Positions 52,998 to 62,759 of a stretch of DNA of 64,000 bases are shown in pieces. Source of the DNA: Oxalobacteraceae bacterium UBA4003 (lineage in GTDB: Bacteria > Pseudomonadota > Gammaproteobacteria > Burkholderiales > Burkholderiaceae_D); the NCBI GenBank assembly GCA_002384815.1, contig DGBN01000029.1:119286-183285 (forward strand). The letters run 5' to 3'. The position numbers and the translations under genes are program-made. How positions within the stretch are numbered: the stretch's first letter is position 1; every line of letters starts with the position of its first letter. A model generated the notes under the pieces. It made no database searches, was not told the DNA's origin, and saw nothing but the letters and a program-made list of their open reading frames with translations.

Positions 52998-54212
52998 ATG
53001 GAATTCAGCCAGTACCCAGTCAACGCCCTGCTCAACATCACCAACCGTCCGGAACTGGTTTTTACCGAAGGCGACGGCATGTGGCTGACCGACCATAAGG
53101 GCAAACGCTATCTCGACTACCTGCAAGGCTGGGCCGTCAACTGCCTCGGCCATTCGCCGCAATGCATACAGGATGCGCTGGCAACACAGTCGAAAAAACT
53201 GATCAACCCATCGCCGGCTTTTTACAACGAACCGTCAATCGCACTCGCTGCGCTACTGACCGAGAACTCCTGCTTCGATCGCGTCTTCTTCGCCAATAGC
53301 GGCGCAGAAGCAAATGAAAGCGCGTTCAAGCTCGCGCGCAAATGGGGCAAGCTCAACAAGAATGCCGCCGGTGAAAATCGCTACGAAATCATCACCTTCG
53401 ATCACAGCTTCCACGGCCGCACCATCGCCGCCATGTCGGCCAGCGGCAAAGCCGGCTGGGACACGATTTATGCGCCGCAAGTCTCAGGCTTCCACAAAGC
53501 CAACCTGAATGATCTCGACAGCGTTAAAAAACTGATCACCGACAAAACCGTCGCCGTCATGCTTGAGCCAGTACAAGGCGAAGGCGGCGTGATCCCGGCT
53601 TCGCGTGAGTTCATGCAAGGCTTGCGCGCACTGACCAAAGAACACGGCGTGCTGCTGATCGTCGACGAAGTGCAAACCGGCATGGGTCGTTGCGGCGAGT
53701 TGTTTGCCTATCAGTTGTCCGACATTGAACCGGACATCATGACGCTGGGCAAAGGCATAGGCGGCGGCGTACCGCTGGCCGCGATGCTGTGCCGCGAAGA
53801 AGTGGCCTGCTTTGAACCAGGCGATCAGGGCGGCACCTATAACGGGAATCCACTGATGACTGCAGTCGGCCTTGCAGTTGCCAAAACACTGCTGGCACCT
53901 GGTTTCATGCAATCGGTAAAAGACAAAGGCGAGTATCTGGGCAAAGCCTTGTTGAAACTGACAGAACAGCACGGACTTGCAGGCGAACGCGGCGACGGCT
54001 TGCTACGCGCCTTGAAACTCGGTTCCGATATCGGTCCGCAGATCGTGGAAAAAGCACGCGACATGGGTCCGGTCGGTTTGCTGCTAAATTCACCGCGTCC
54101 TGACCTGCTGCGCTTCATGCCTGCACTGAATGTGACGAAGGAAGAGATCGACCAAATGATCGCGATGTTGTCCGATGTGCTGGGCCAGTTAAGCACCGAG
54201 TTGAAGCGTTGA
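52998..54212 (+). CDS. argD: Acetylornithine aminotransferase
   Basis: A 404-residue class III PLP aminotransferase of arginine biosynthesis. Start at 52998 is set by CAGGAGTAGTCGAA. ANSGAEANESAFKLARKW and HSFHGRTIAAMSASGK are typical. The PLP Lys is in MTLGKGIGGGVPLAAM and GTYNGNP is the conserved loop. The reading frame extends upstream into the terminator but has no ribosome binding site there. It overlaps the next gene's possible TTG start and is probably co-transcribed with it. Confidence 0.94.
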   Translation: MEFSQYPVNALLNITNRPELVFTEGDGMWLTDHKGKRYLDYLQGWAVNCLGHSPQCIQDALATQSKKLINPSPAFYNEPSIALAALLTENSCFDRVFFANSGAEANESAFKLARKWGKLNKNAAGENRYEIITFDHSFHGRTIAAMSASGKAGWDTIYAPQVSGFHKANLNDLDSVKKLITDKTVAVMLEPVQGEGGVIPASREFMQGLRALTKEHGVLLIVDEVQTGMGRCGELFAYQLSDIEPDIMTLGKGIGGGVPLAAMLCREEVACFEPGDQGGTYNGNPLMTAVGLAVAKTLLAPGFMQSVKDKGEYLGKALLKLTEQHGLAGERGDGLLRALKLGSDIGPQIVEKARDMGPVGLLLNSPRPDLLRFMPALNVTKEEIDQMIAMLSDVLGQLSTELKR

Positions 54213-54220
54213 GCGAGCTG

Positions 54221-54751
54221 ATGATGCTACATCAAACTCCAATCAAGATCAGCAGCCTGCGCGGAATATTGCTTGCGCTGCTTGCCGCATCCTTGCTCAC
54301 TGCCTGCGGTACTTCAACGCAAGTGAAGCGTCAATCGGCACGCACCATTCTGTATGAACCGCAGCCAGTCAGCGAAAAAGGCAATGAGATAGCGCTTTAC
54401 GCGATGGGCTTGATAGACATCGGTTATCAGTTCGGCGGCAAGAATCCGGAAGCAGGACTGGATTGCAGCGGCATGGTGTCCTATATCTATCGCCAGGCTC
54501 TCAACATGAGCGTAACCGGCAGCGCCGCAGACATCGCGCGTCGCGGCAAGGAAATTGATCCGCGCACCCTGCGTCCAGGCGATCTGGTTTTTTTCAACAC
54601 CTTGAACCGATCGTTTTCGCACGTCGGCGTCTACATAGGCGACGGCCGCTTTATCCACGCACCATCAAGCAAAGGCAGAGTGCGTATCGAGCGTATGGAC
54701 AATGTGTACTTCGCGCCCAGGTTTGAAATGGCTCGAACCTATTTCGACTGA
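54221..54751 (+). CDS. NlpC/P60-family lipoprotein peptidase
   Basis: A 176-residue outer-membrane-type lipoprotein with a C40 cysteine peptidase that cleaves peptidoglycan stem peptides. ATG at 54221 is preferred over a TTG at 54209. The lipobox is LLTAC at 25-29. Catalytic Cys82 is in DCSGMVSYIY, His134 in SHVGVYIG, and a polar residue follows in IHAPS. It starts right after argD. Confidence 0.92.
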   Translation: MMLHQTPIKISSLRGILLALLAASLLTACGTSTQVKRQSARTILYEPQPVSEKGNEIALYAMGLIDIGYQFGGKNPEAGLDCSGMVSYIYRQALNMSVTGSAADIARRGKEIDPRTLRPGDLVFFNTLNRSFSHVGVYIGDGRFIHAPSSKGRVRIERMDNVYFAPRFEMARTYFD

Positions 54752-54770
54752 TCTTTCAGCAAGCGAACCT

Positions 54771-55385
54771 GTGAGCACTCTCAAATCTAAAGCAGCAATC
54801 GATCACCGCATTTGTTTTGTCGGCGATTCATTTGTGCAAGGCACAGGCGATCCGCTCTGTTTAGGCTGGGCTGGTCGCATTACTCAAGATGCGGTAGCAC
54901 GCGGTGCCAATCTCACCCACTACAACCTCGGCATCCGCCGCGACACCAGTCGCGATATCACAGCGCGCTGGCAGCAGGAATGTGCGGCAAGACTGCCAAG
55001 TGATTGCGAAGCACTTGTAGTGTTCTCCTTCGGCGTCAATGACACATTCGTTCATGAAGGTGTACAGCGCGTGTCGGAAGAAGAAAGCCTAGCCAACTTC
55101 CAGAACATCTTGCGCACCGCATCGTCAAGTTACAAGGTCTTGGTGATAGGCCCACCGCCTATGCCGGACAGCGCCCACAATCGCCGCGTCGTGCAGTTGG
55201 ATAAACAGTTTGCCGAACTGGCCGCAACGCTGAATGTTCCGTACTTGTCTGTGTTTGAAGTTTTGCGTAAAGATGAACACTGGCTGAAGGAAGCAATTGC
55301 CAATGATTTTGCGCACCCGGGCAAGCATGGATATGGGCGCTTGGCTGGATTGGTGCAGGACTGGCCTGAGTGGTGGTTCAGATAG
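54771..55385 (+). CDS. SGNH/GDSL-type esterase
   Basis: A 204-residue hydrolase. GTG at 54771 is chosen because an upstream frame would overlap the peptidase gene. Block I is CFVGDSFVQGTGD (Ser), block III FSFGVNDTF (Asn), and block V shows FAHPGKHGYGRLA (His, with Asp in NDFAHP). No signal peptide, so it is cytosolic. Function may be lipid or sugar ester hydrolysis. Nearby genes do not define it. Confidence 0.88.
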   Translation: MSTLKSKAAIDHRICFVGDSFVQGTGDPLCLGWAGRITQDAVARGANLTHYNLGIRRDTSRDITARWQQECAARLPSDCEALVVFSFGVNDTFVHEGVQRVSEEESLANFQNILRTASSSYKVLVIGPPPMPDSAHNRRVVQLDKQFAELAATLNVPYLSVFEVLRKDEHWLKEAIANDFAHPGKHGYGRLAGLVQDWPEWWFR

Positions 55386-55514
55386 CGCCTACCACTATCG
55401 CGAAAACCTTTGTAGGTAAAAACTCTAGCTTAAAAACACAGCATCTTTTCCCTAAACTCTCGTTGATTCCCAAGAACGGAGGAGAGAGTGAAGTGCTGCG
55501 CTTTTCGTTGAGCG

Positions 55515-55802
55515 TTATCGAGCGATTTTGCGCTCGATGTTCACAACCACCCCTGCCTTCAGAATCAAGATCGTTAGCGTCTGAGGATCTTGCGTGTGTG
55601 GAAAGTAAGTCCACGACTTCTCTTCAGCTTGCCCTCTCACGGTCTTGATAAACACTTCATGGTCGGGCTTACCGATTCTAAACAGCACTTCACCTTCGGG
55701 CATTCCCTTGCTGATGAAACCGCGTTCTCTGGCATCAACCGCCATTGCTGAAACACAGGTGAAGGCGAGTAAATTAATGACGATGGCATTACGAATTTTC
55801 AT
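55515..55802 (-). CDS. Small secreted SmpA/DUF2845-like protein
   Basis: A 95-residue protein. Start at 55802 (MKIRNAIVINLLAFTCVSAMA) with AAGGATGCGATTT upstream; signal peptide to about residue 21. Mature motif FISKGMPEGEVLFRIGKPDHEVFI resembles the GM...V...GKPD motif of SmpA/OmlA and DUF2845 proteins. Function unknown; likely periplasmic. Confidence 0.72.
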   Translation of the reverse strand: MKIRNAIVINLLAFTCVSAMAVDARERGFISKGMPEGEVLFRIGKPDHEVFIKTVRGQAEEKSWTYFPHTQDPQTLTILILKAGVVVNIERKIAR

Positions 55803-55877
55803 AAATCGCATCCTTTCTCTTCTTGACCCTGAATCATTGCCAGCCCAACCTACCGCACTATACATACAGATACATAC

Positions 55878-55903
55878 GGCGGAAGGCGCTACGCTTTTCC
55901 GCC
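55878..55903. repeat. REP-like palindrome
   Basis: GGCGGAA at 55878-55884 and TTCCGCC at 55897-55903 flank GGCGCTACGCTT, preceded by a short TACATACAGATACATAC repeat. It lies between two minus-strand genes. Confidence 0.65.
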
Positions 55904-55913
55904 CTACTTGCTG

Positions 55914-56273
55914 TTAGCGTTCGGTTTTACTGTGATGGTAATAAAGGTAAGCAAGGCCGATGGGGGCGATAAACAAAGCGAGTACCCAACATATAGCCAT
56001 TGTCATGAACTTTGTAATCAACATCAAAATTGCGTTCACGAAGAACACATTTTCGCCCATGATAAAACCGACGATACTCTCATATACAAAACGTGCATAC
56101 GGGTACAGCAAAGTACTGGCAACAATAAAAAACACCGTGCCCAACGGCATTGACCGACCATCTTGGGTTGACATAAAGAAGACAAAAGCAGCCACCACTA
56201 ATCCAAAAAATAGCTGGCGAAAGTAATACTGGGGGGACAAGCCGCCGAGCGTTTTTTGAACGACTGGATGCAT
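55914..56273 (-). CDS. Small membrane protein, unknown
   Basis: A 119-residue protein with about three hydrophobic segments: FFGLVVAAFVFFMS at 21-34, MPLGTVFFIVASTLLYPYARF at 42-62 and ITKFMTMAICWVLALFIAPIGLAYLYY at 85-111. Ends basic, HHSKTER. I do not recognise its family; it has a conserved look (FIMGENVFFVNAILML). No signal peptide. Confidence 0.7.
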   Translation of the reverse strand: MHPVVQKTLGGLSPQYYFRQLFFGLVVAAFVFFMSTQDGRSMPLGTVFFIVASTLLYPYARFVYESIVGFIMGENVFFVNAILMLITKFMTMAICWVLALFIAPIGLAYLYYHHSKTER

Positions 56274-56524
56274 AAAGGTTTTCCTATGGCTTAGTTGAAG
56301 TGTAGAGCATTTACTATTTTTGAAATATGAGATTAGAACCGATTAATTGATGCTCAAGGATAGTAAAAGCAATTCACAAGCTAAGCAACGATCATCCTGC
56401 TTATTCAACAAAATTTAACAAAAAATTGTACGATATCTTTGAATAGATTCTCTGAGTTTTTATATATACGGCTCTTCGTTCTATGCCAAAAAAATACACC
56501 AAATACTACTATTCATTTCTCAAA
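56274..56524. other. AT-rich intergenic stretch, no gene seen
   Basis: Between the small membrane protein and the lpdA terminator. Runs of A and T; no ORF, repeat or RNA signature recognised. Confidence 0.6.
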
Positions 56525-56561
56525 TAAAAAAGCGACGCAGTTCAATGCGTCGCTTTTTTTA
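56525..56561 (-). terminator. Terminator of aceE-aceF-lpdA
   Basis: AAGCGACGC and GCGTCGCTT pair around AGTTCAAT. On the minus strand the stem is followed by TTTTTTATTTG. It is 18 bp past the lpdA stop. Confidence 0.88.
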
Positions 56562-56578
56562 TTGATGTACATGAAGAT

Positions 56579-58438
56579 TTATTTCTTCTTCATCGGTGGC
56601 AAATCAGTACACACACCTTTGTACACTTCCGCCGCCATCCCTATCGACTCACCCAAGGTTGGATGCGGGTGTATGGTCTTGCCGATATCAACAGCATCAG
56701 CACCCATCTCGATCGCCAATGCGATTTCACCAATCATGTCGCCGGCATGCGTGCCGACTATACCGCCGCCGACGATGCGATGTGTTTCCGCATCGAACAG
56801 CAATTTGGTGAAGCCTTCATCGCGACCATTGGCTACTGCGCGGCCTGATGCTGCCCATGGGAAGTGACCTTTTTCGAGCTTGATGCCTTTGGCTTTGGCT
56901 TCGTCTTCGGTGATACCGACCCATGCGACTTCAGGATCGGTGTAGGCAACAGATGGAATCACGCGGGCGTCGAAGTAGGACTTCTCGCCTGCTGCGGCTT
57001 CTGCTGCAACGTGTGCTTCGTGCACGGCTTTGTGTGCGAGCATAGGTTGGCCTACCAGATCGCCGATGGCGAAAATGTGCGGGACGTTGGTACGCATTTG
57101 CGCATCGACTTCGATGAAGCCGCGATCTGTGACGGCAACGCCGGCCTTGTCAGCAGCAATCTTCTTGCCGTTCGGGCTGCGGCCGACTGCGACCAATACC
57201 AGATCGTAGACTTGTGGTTCTGGCGTGGTGCCACCTGCTTCGGCTGCTTCAAAAGACACCTTGATGCCTTCTTTCAATGCTTCGACTGCAACGGTCTTGG
57301 TCTTCAACATGATTTTGTCGAAGCGCTTCTCGTTGAATTTTTGCCAGACCTTGACCATGTCGCGATCTGCGCCCTGCATCAGACCATCCAGCATTTCAAC
57401 CACGTCGATACACGCACCGAGAGTTGAATAGACGGTTGCCATTTCCAGACCGATGATGCCGCCGCCGATGACGAGCATGCGCTTAGGCACGCTGCGCAAT
57501 TCGAGCGCGCCTGTGGAATCGACGATGCGCGGATCTGAAGGAACAAACGGCAGATTCACGACCGACGAGCCCGCTGCCATGATCGCTTGTTTGAACTGGA
57601 TCGTTTTTTTGCTGCCGTCCGCTGCAGTGACTTCAATATGGTTGGCTCCGACAAACTGACCGACTCCCTGCACTACATTGACCTTGCGTGCCTTGGCCAT
57701 GCCGGACAAACCGGTGGTCATCTTGCTGATGACTTTTTCCTTGTAGCCGCGCAACTGGTCGATATCAATTTGCGGTTTGCCGAAGGTGACGCCATGCGCT
57801 GTCATCGCTGCCGCTTCATCGATCACTGCCGCGACATGCAGCAATGCTTTGGATGGAATGCAACCGACGTTCAGGCACACGCCACCGAGTGTTGAGTAAC
57901 GCTCGATCAAAACAGTAGACATGCCGAGATCTGCGGAGCGGAACGCAGCGGAGTAACCGCCAGGGCCTGCGCCTAACACCATCATGTCGCATTCGATATC
58001 GGCTTTGCCTGCGAAGCTGGCCGCAGCTGGAGCGTTGACTGATGCTGCTGGAGTCGAAACAGGCGCAGCGGCTTTTGCAGGCGCAGCGGCTTTTGCAGGC
58101 GCTGCTGCCGGAGCCGGAGTTGATGCTGCGGCTGGAGCAGGTGCTGCAGTCGCAGCTACAGGAGCCGCCGGTTTTTCAACTGCAGGTGCCGCCGCTGCTT
58201 CCGCCACTTCCAGCGTCAGCAAGGCCGAACCTTCGGCGACCTTGTCGCCGAGTTTGACTTTCAATGCCTTGACAACACCGGCATGGCTGGATGGAATCTC
58301 CATGCTGGCCTTGTCGGATTCGACCGTGATCAGCGATTGATCGACCTTGATCGTATCGCCCACATTGACCAGCAGTTCGATGATTTCCACTTCCTTGAAA
58401 TCGCCGATATCGGGGACTTTGACTTCTATCGTGCTCAT
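56579..58438 (-). CDS. lpdA: Dihydrolipoyl dehydrogenase with N-terminal lipoyl domain
   Basis: A 619-residue E3 subunit. A lipoyl domain (residues 1-77) has its Lys at 43 in ESDKASME. An Ala/Pro-rich linker (about 78-145) follows. The flavoprotein core starts IECDMMVLGAGPGGYSAAFRSADLG, with the redox disulfide in GGVCLNVGCIPSK. VAYTDPEVAWVGITEDEAK and HPHPTLGES complete it. Plain E3 is about 470 residues; the lipoyl fusion is known in Neisseria and Burkholderiales. Transcribed with aceF and aceE. Confidence 0.96.
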   Translation of the reverse strand: MSTIEVKVPDIGDFKEVEIIELLVNVGDTIKVDQSLITVESDKASMEIPSSHAGVVKALKVKLGDKVAEGSALLTLEVAEAAAAPAVEKPAAPVAATAAPAPAAASTPAPAAAPAKAAAPAKAAAPVSTPAASVNAPAAASFAGKADIECDMMVLGAGPGGYSAAFRSADLGMSTVLIERYSTLGGVCLNVGCIPSKALLHVAAVIDEAAAMTAHGVTFGKPQIDIDQLRGYKEKVISKMTTGLSGMAKARKVNVVQGVGQFVGANHIEVTAADGSKKTIQFKQAIMAAGSSVVNLPFVPSDPRIVDSTGALELRSVPKRMLVIGGGIIGLEMATVYSTLGACIDVVEMLDGLMQGADRDMVKVWQKFNEKRFDKIMLKTKTVAVEALKEGIKVSFEAAEAGGTTPEPQVYDLVLVAVGRSPNGKKIAADKAGVAVTDRGFIEVDAQMRTNVPHIFAIGDLVGQPMLAHKAVHEAHVAAEAAAGEKSYFDARVIPSVAYTDPEVAWVGITEDEAKAKGIKLEKGHFPWAASGRAVANGRDEGFTKLLFDAETHRIVGGGIVGTHAGDMIGEIALAIEMGADAVDIGKTIHPHPTLGESIGMAAEVYKGVCTDLPPMKKK

Positions 58439-58539
58439 CGCTTTAGCTCCGTATTTTTCATCTCGTTCTGCCTGCGCTTTTCATACTTCGCAGCAGGCAG
58501 AAACATGGACTGATCTTTTTACTGATGACGCGTTGCCGA

Positions 58540-59934
58540 TTACAGCAGCGACTTGCGCAAGTCAGCCAGCATTTCGCTCAGGTAGGTCACGAAACGCGCA
58601 CCCTGCGCGCCATCGATCACGCGATGATCGTAGGACAGCGACAAAGGCATGATCAGGCGCGGCACGAATTGCTTGCCGTCCCAGACCGGCTTCATCGAGG
58701 TTTTCGACAAACCTATGATCGCGACTTCAGGCGCATTGATCAGCGGTGTGAAATACGTACCACCTATGCCACCCAAGGAAGAAATCGTGAAGGTTGCACC
58801 CTGCATGTCGGCAGGTTTCAACTTGCCTTCGCGTGCCTGCGCGGACAACTCGCCCATCTCTTGCGCGATTTGCGTGACGGTTTTTTGATCGACGCCTTTG
58901 ACGACAGGTACGACCAGACCTTGCGGTGTATCCGCAGCAAAGCCGATGTTGTAGTACTGCTTGAGAATCAGGTTCTCGCCAGCAGCGTCGAGCGAGGAAT
59001 TGAATTCCGGGTATTTTTTCAAGGCGGCAACGCAAGCCTTGATGACGAAGGCCAGGATTGTCAGTTTGACGCCGGATTTTGCCAGCGCAGTATTCGTCGA
59101 TTTACGCAGTTCTTCCAACTCGGTCACATCGGCTTCGTCGTATTGCGTGACGTGCGGAATCATGACCCAGTTGCGATGCAGGTTCGGACCACTGATTTTC
59201 TTGATACGTGACAGCGGTTGCAGCGTGGTTTCGCCAAACTTGCTGAAATCCAGCGATGGCCATGGCAACAGGTCCAGACCTGCACCACCGCGCGATGCGC
59301 CTGGCGCTGCAGCGACCGGTGCCGAAACAGGACCGGCAGCCAACACTCCTTTTACATAGTTCTGTACGTCTTCCTGCGTGATGCGCCCTTTAGGGCCGGA
59401 GCCGGCAACAATGCACAGATCAACTCCGAGTTCTCGGGCGAACTTGCGTATCGATGGCGATGCGTGAGCTTTTGCGTTTGCTGCAGTAGCTGGTGCGGCA
59501 GCTGCAACTGGTGCAGGTGCAGGTGCCGCAGCAGGCGCTGCGACAGGAGCCGCTGCTGGAGCTGGAGCAGCTTCTTGTGCAACCGGTGCTGGCTCGGCAG
59601 CTTTCGCCGGCTCTGCTTTAGACGCTTCTACAGGCGCTGGCGCTGCTGCAGGAGCCGGAGCGGCCGCAGGTGCAGGTGCAGCTTCGGCAGCTGCAGCCGA
59701 CTCTTCGACCGTCAACAGCAAGGAGCCTTCGGCAACCTTGTCGCCGAGTTTGACTTTGATTTCTTTCACAACACCGGCATGGCTGGATGGAATTTCCATA
59801 CTTGCCTTGTCGGATTCAACCGTGATCAGCGATTGATCGACCTTGATCGTATCGCCTACCTTGACTAACAATTCAATGATTTCAACTTCCTTGAAATCGC
59901 CGATATCCGGGACTTTGACTTCAACCGTGCTCAT
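58540..59934 (-). CDS. aceF: Pyruvate dehydrogenase E2, dihydrolipoamide acetyltransferase
   Basis: A 464-residue E2. One N-terminal lipoyl domain, nearly identical to that of LpdA, has Lys at 43 in ESDKASME. An Ala/Pro linker, then the E1/E3-binding domain HASPSIRKFARELGVDL and GPKGRITQEDVQNYV. The acetyltransferase core ends with LSYDHRVIDGAQG (catalytic His and Asp). E. coli has three lipoyl domains; one is normal for this group. It lies between aceE and lpdA. Confidence 0.96.
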   Translation of the reverse strand: MSTVEVKVPDIGDFKEVEIIELLVKVGDTIKVDQSLITVESDKASMEIPSSHAGVVKEIKVKLGDKVAEGSLLLTVEESAAAAEAAPAPAAAPAPAAAPAPVEASKAEPAKAAEPAPVAQEAAPAPAAAPVAAPAAAPAPAPVAAAAPATAANAKAHASPSIRKFARELGVDLCIVAGSGPKGRITQEDVQNYVKGVLAAGPVSAPVAAAPGASRGGAGLDLLPWPSLDFSKFGETTLQPLSRIKKISGPNLHRNWVMIPHVTQYDEADVTELEELRKSTNTALAKSGVKLTILAFVIKACVAALKKYPEFNSSLDAAGENLILKQYYNIGFAADTPQGLVVPVVKGVDQKTVTQIAQEMGELSAQAREGKLKPADMQGATFTISSLGGIGGTYFTPLINAPEVAIIGLSKTSMKPVWDGKQFVPRLIMPLSLSYDHRVIDGAQGARFVTYLSEMLADLRKSLL

Positions 59935-60062
59935 CGTTCACTCTCCGCTTGTTTGCGTGTCCATCATCATGACAGCGGGGAAGCAAGTGGTTGGCAGTGT
60001 TTTCTGCGCGCCATCTGCATCCCCCGTCACCTCATTGATGAGGAAGGATTTTTGTATGTGGA

Positions 60063-62759
60063 TTACAGCGTTACCGGATTGACTTTTTCTGGATTGATAC
60101 CGTACTTGGCGATAGCTTGCGCCACCACTGAAACGGAAATCGCACCTTCATCGGCCAATGCCTTGAGTGCTGCAATCGTCACGAAGTAACGATTGACCTC
60201 AAAGAATTCGCGCAGTTTTGCACGGCTGTCCGAACGACCGAAACCATCTGTGCCCAACACTTTGTAAGTACGCTCTTTCGGAATGAAGGCACGTACTTGT
60301 TCAGCGAAGGTGCGCATGTAATCAGTAGCGACGACGATAGGACCAGTTGTACCTTGCAGCGATTGCGTAACGTGTGCAACACGTGATGCATCGGCTGGAT
60401 GCAACATGTTCCAGCGTTCTACATCCTGACCATCGCGCGCCAGCAGCGTGAACGATGGTGCGGACCAGACGTCGGCCACGATGCCCCAATCGTCTTTCAA
60501 CAAATCGGCAGCGGCGATCACTTCGCGCAGGATGGTGCCCGAACCCATCAACTGCACGCGGTGTTTCGATTTCTTCGCGCCTTCCTGCAACAGGTACAGA
60601 CCTTTGATGATGTCTTTTTCCTGGCCTTCTTTCAAACCAGGTTGTGCGTAGTTCTCGTTCATCAGGGTGATGTAATAGAACACGTCTTCCTGATTTCCGA
60701 TCATGCGCTTCAAGCCGTCATGCATGATGACTGCGACTTCATGTGCGAAGGTTGGATCGTAAGGTACGCAGTTCGGAATCGTCGATGCCAGGATGTGGCT
60801 GTGACCATCTTCATGCTGCAAGCCTTCGCCGTTCAATGTGGTACGACCGGCGGTACCGCCGAGCAGGAAGCCGCGTGCGCGCATGTCGCCCGCTGCCCAA
60901 GCCAGATCGCCGATGCGTTGCAGACCGAACATCGAGTAGAACGTATAGAACGGCACCATGATGCGGTTGTTGGTCGAGTACGACGTTGCCGCTGCAATCC
61001 ACGATGCCATCGCACCTGCTTCGTTAATACCTTCTTGCAGAATCTGGCCTGCTTTATCTTCGCGGTAGTAGCTGACCTGGTCTTTATCGACCGGCTCGTA
61101 CAACTGGCCTTCGCGGTTGTAAATACCGATTTGACGGAACAAACCTTCCATACCGAAGGTACGGGATTCATCCACCAAAATTGGTACCAGACGTTGCCCC
61201 AGATTCGCGTCGCGCAACAGGATGGACATGATGCGTACATACGATTGCGTGGTCGAGATCTCGCGACCTTCTGCGGTTGGATCGAGCACTGCCTTGAATG
61301 CGGACAGTTCCGGTACAGGCAATTTTTCATCCGCCTGCATGCGACGTTGCGGCAGGTAACCACCGAGCGCAGCACGACGTTCGTGCAGATACTTCATCTC
61401 AGGTGCATCGTCAGCCGGCTTGAAGAATGGAATGTCGGCCAGATGCTCATCAGCGATAGGCAGATTGAAACGATCACGCATTTCGCGCACTGCTTCATCG
61501 TCGAGCTTTTTGGTTTGATGCGCGGTATTGCGCGCTTCGCCCGATTTGCCCATGCCATAACCTTTGACGGTTTTGACCAGCAGGACGGTAGGCTGACCTT
61601 TGTGTTCTTGCGCTTGCTTGAAGCCCGCGTAAACCTTGTGTGGATCGTGGCCGCCGCGCAGCAAATGCCAGATGTCGTCATCCGACATGCGCGACACCAT
61701 TTCCAGCAATTTTGGATGCTTGCCGAAGAAATGCTTGCGCACGTAAGCGCCATCTTTGGCTTTGTAATTCTGGTATTCGCCGTCCAGCGTTTCCATCATG
61801 ACGCGCTGCAGGATGCCGTCCTTGTCTTTCGCCAGCAATGGATCCCAGTTGGAACCCCAGATGATTTTGATGACGTTCCAGCCAGCACCGCGGAATTCGC
61901 CTTCGAGTTCCTGAATGATCTTGCCGTTGCCGCGTACCGGGCCATCCAGACGTTGCAGGTTACAGTTGACAACCATGACCAGGTTGTCGAGTTGTTCGCG
62001 ACCGGCGACGCCGATTGCGCCCATCGATTCGACTTCATCCATCTCGCCATCGCCGCAGAATACCCAGACCTTGCGGTTGTCGGTTTTCGCGATGTCGCGT
62101 GCGTGCAGGTATTTCAGGAAGCGTGCCTGATAGATTGCCATCAATGGACCAAGGCCCATGGACACCGTCGGGAACTGCCAGAAATCCGGCATCAGTTTTG
62201 GATGTGGATACGATGACAAACCGTTGCCATCAACTTCGCGACGGAAGTTGATCAATTGTTCTTCGCTCAAGCGGCCTTCGAGGAAAGCGCGAGCATACAC
62301 ACCAGGCGACGAGTGACCCTGGATATATAAAAGGTCGCCACCATGATCTTCGGTAGGAGCATGCCAGAAATGGTTGAAGCCGGTGCCCAGCATATTGGCG
62401 AGTGACGCAAAGCTGGAGATATGACCACCCAGATCGCCGTCAACGCGATTGGCTTTAACGACCATCGCCATCGCATTCCAGCGCATCCATGAGCGCAGAC
62501 GTTCTTCGTATTCGAGATTGCCGGGCGAGTTTACGCCGAGGTCTGCAGGGATGGTGTTTACATATGCGGTCGTGCTGGAAAATGGAACTTGCGCGCCACG
62601 GCGACGTGCCAGATCAATCAGACGCTCCATCAGATAATGAGCGCGGTCAGGGCCCTCGTTTTCGATAACGGCTTCGAGGGCGTCCAGCCACTCTTGCGTT
62701 TCCATTACATCTGGGTCGTTGGCGGCTTGCGCCAATACCTGGTCGATTTGGGCTGACAT
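60063..62759 (-). CDS. aceE: Pyruvate dehydrogenase E1 (homodimeric type)
   Basis: An 898-residue thiamine diphosphate enzyme (E. coli AceE is 887). The TPP motif is VFCGDGEMDEVESMGAI to VVNCNLQRLDGPVRGN, and GHSSPGVYARAFLEGRL is a typical early block. The C-terminal end DGFGRSDSRAKLREFFEVNRYFV matches this family. It is the first gene of the operon. Upstream 334 bp shows the palindrome CATAAT/ATTATG near 62900-62916. Confidence 0.97.
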   Translation of the reverse strand: MSAQIDQVLAQAANDPDVMETQEWLDALEAVIENEGPDRAHYLMERLIDLARRRGAQVPFSSTTAYVNTIPADLGVNSPGNLEYEERLRSWMRWNAMAMVVKANRVDGDLGGHISSFASLANMLGTGFNHFWHAPTEDHGGDLLYIQGHSSPGVYARAFLEGRLSEEQLINFRREVDGNGLSSYPHPKLMPDFWQFPTVSMGLGPLMAIYQARFLKYLHARDIAKTDNRKVWVFCGDGEMDEVESMGAIGVAGREQLDNLVMVVNCNLQRLDGPVRGNGKIIQELEGEFRGAGWNVIKIIWGSNWDPLLAKDKDGILQRVMMETLDGEYQNYKAKDGAYVRKHFFGKHPKLLEMVSRMSDDDIWHLLRGGHDPHKVYAGFKQAQEHKGQPTVLLVKTVKGYGMGKSGEARNTAHQTKKLDDEAVREMRDRFNLPIADEHLADIPFFKPADDAPEMKYLHERRAALGGYLPQRRMQADEKLPVPELSAFKAVLDPTAEGREISTTQSYVRIMSILLRDANLGQRLVPILVDESRTFGMEGLFRQIGIYNREGQLYEPVDKDQVSYYREDKAGQILQEGINEAGAMASWIAAATSYSTNNRIMVPFYTFYSMFGLQRIGDLAWAAGDMRARGFLLGGTAGRTTLNGEGLQHEDGHSHILASTIPNCVPYDPTFAHEVAVIMHDGLKRMIGNQEDVFYYITLMNENYAQPGLKEGQEKDIIKGLYLLQEGAKKSKHRVQLMGSGTILREVIAAADLLKDDWGIVADVWSAPSFTLLARDGQDVERWNMLHPADASRVAHVTQSLQGTTGPIVVATDYMRTFAEQVRAFIPKERTYKVLGTDGFGRSDSRAKLREFFEVNRYFVTIAALKALADEGAISVSVVAQAIAKYGINPEKVNPVTL

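Noticed and set aside
55904..55925. A second attC-like GTTAG site near 55912
   Set aside because: The motif is part of the stop region of the small membrane protein gene. There is no paired GCCTAAC box or arm structure.
60399..62216. A 605-codon open frame on the plus strand
   Set aside because: It is fully antisense to aceE, has no recognisable domain, is rich in His, Gln and Arg, and arises from the codon bias of the real gene.
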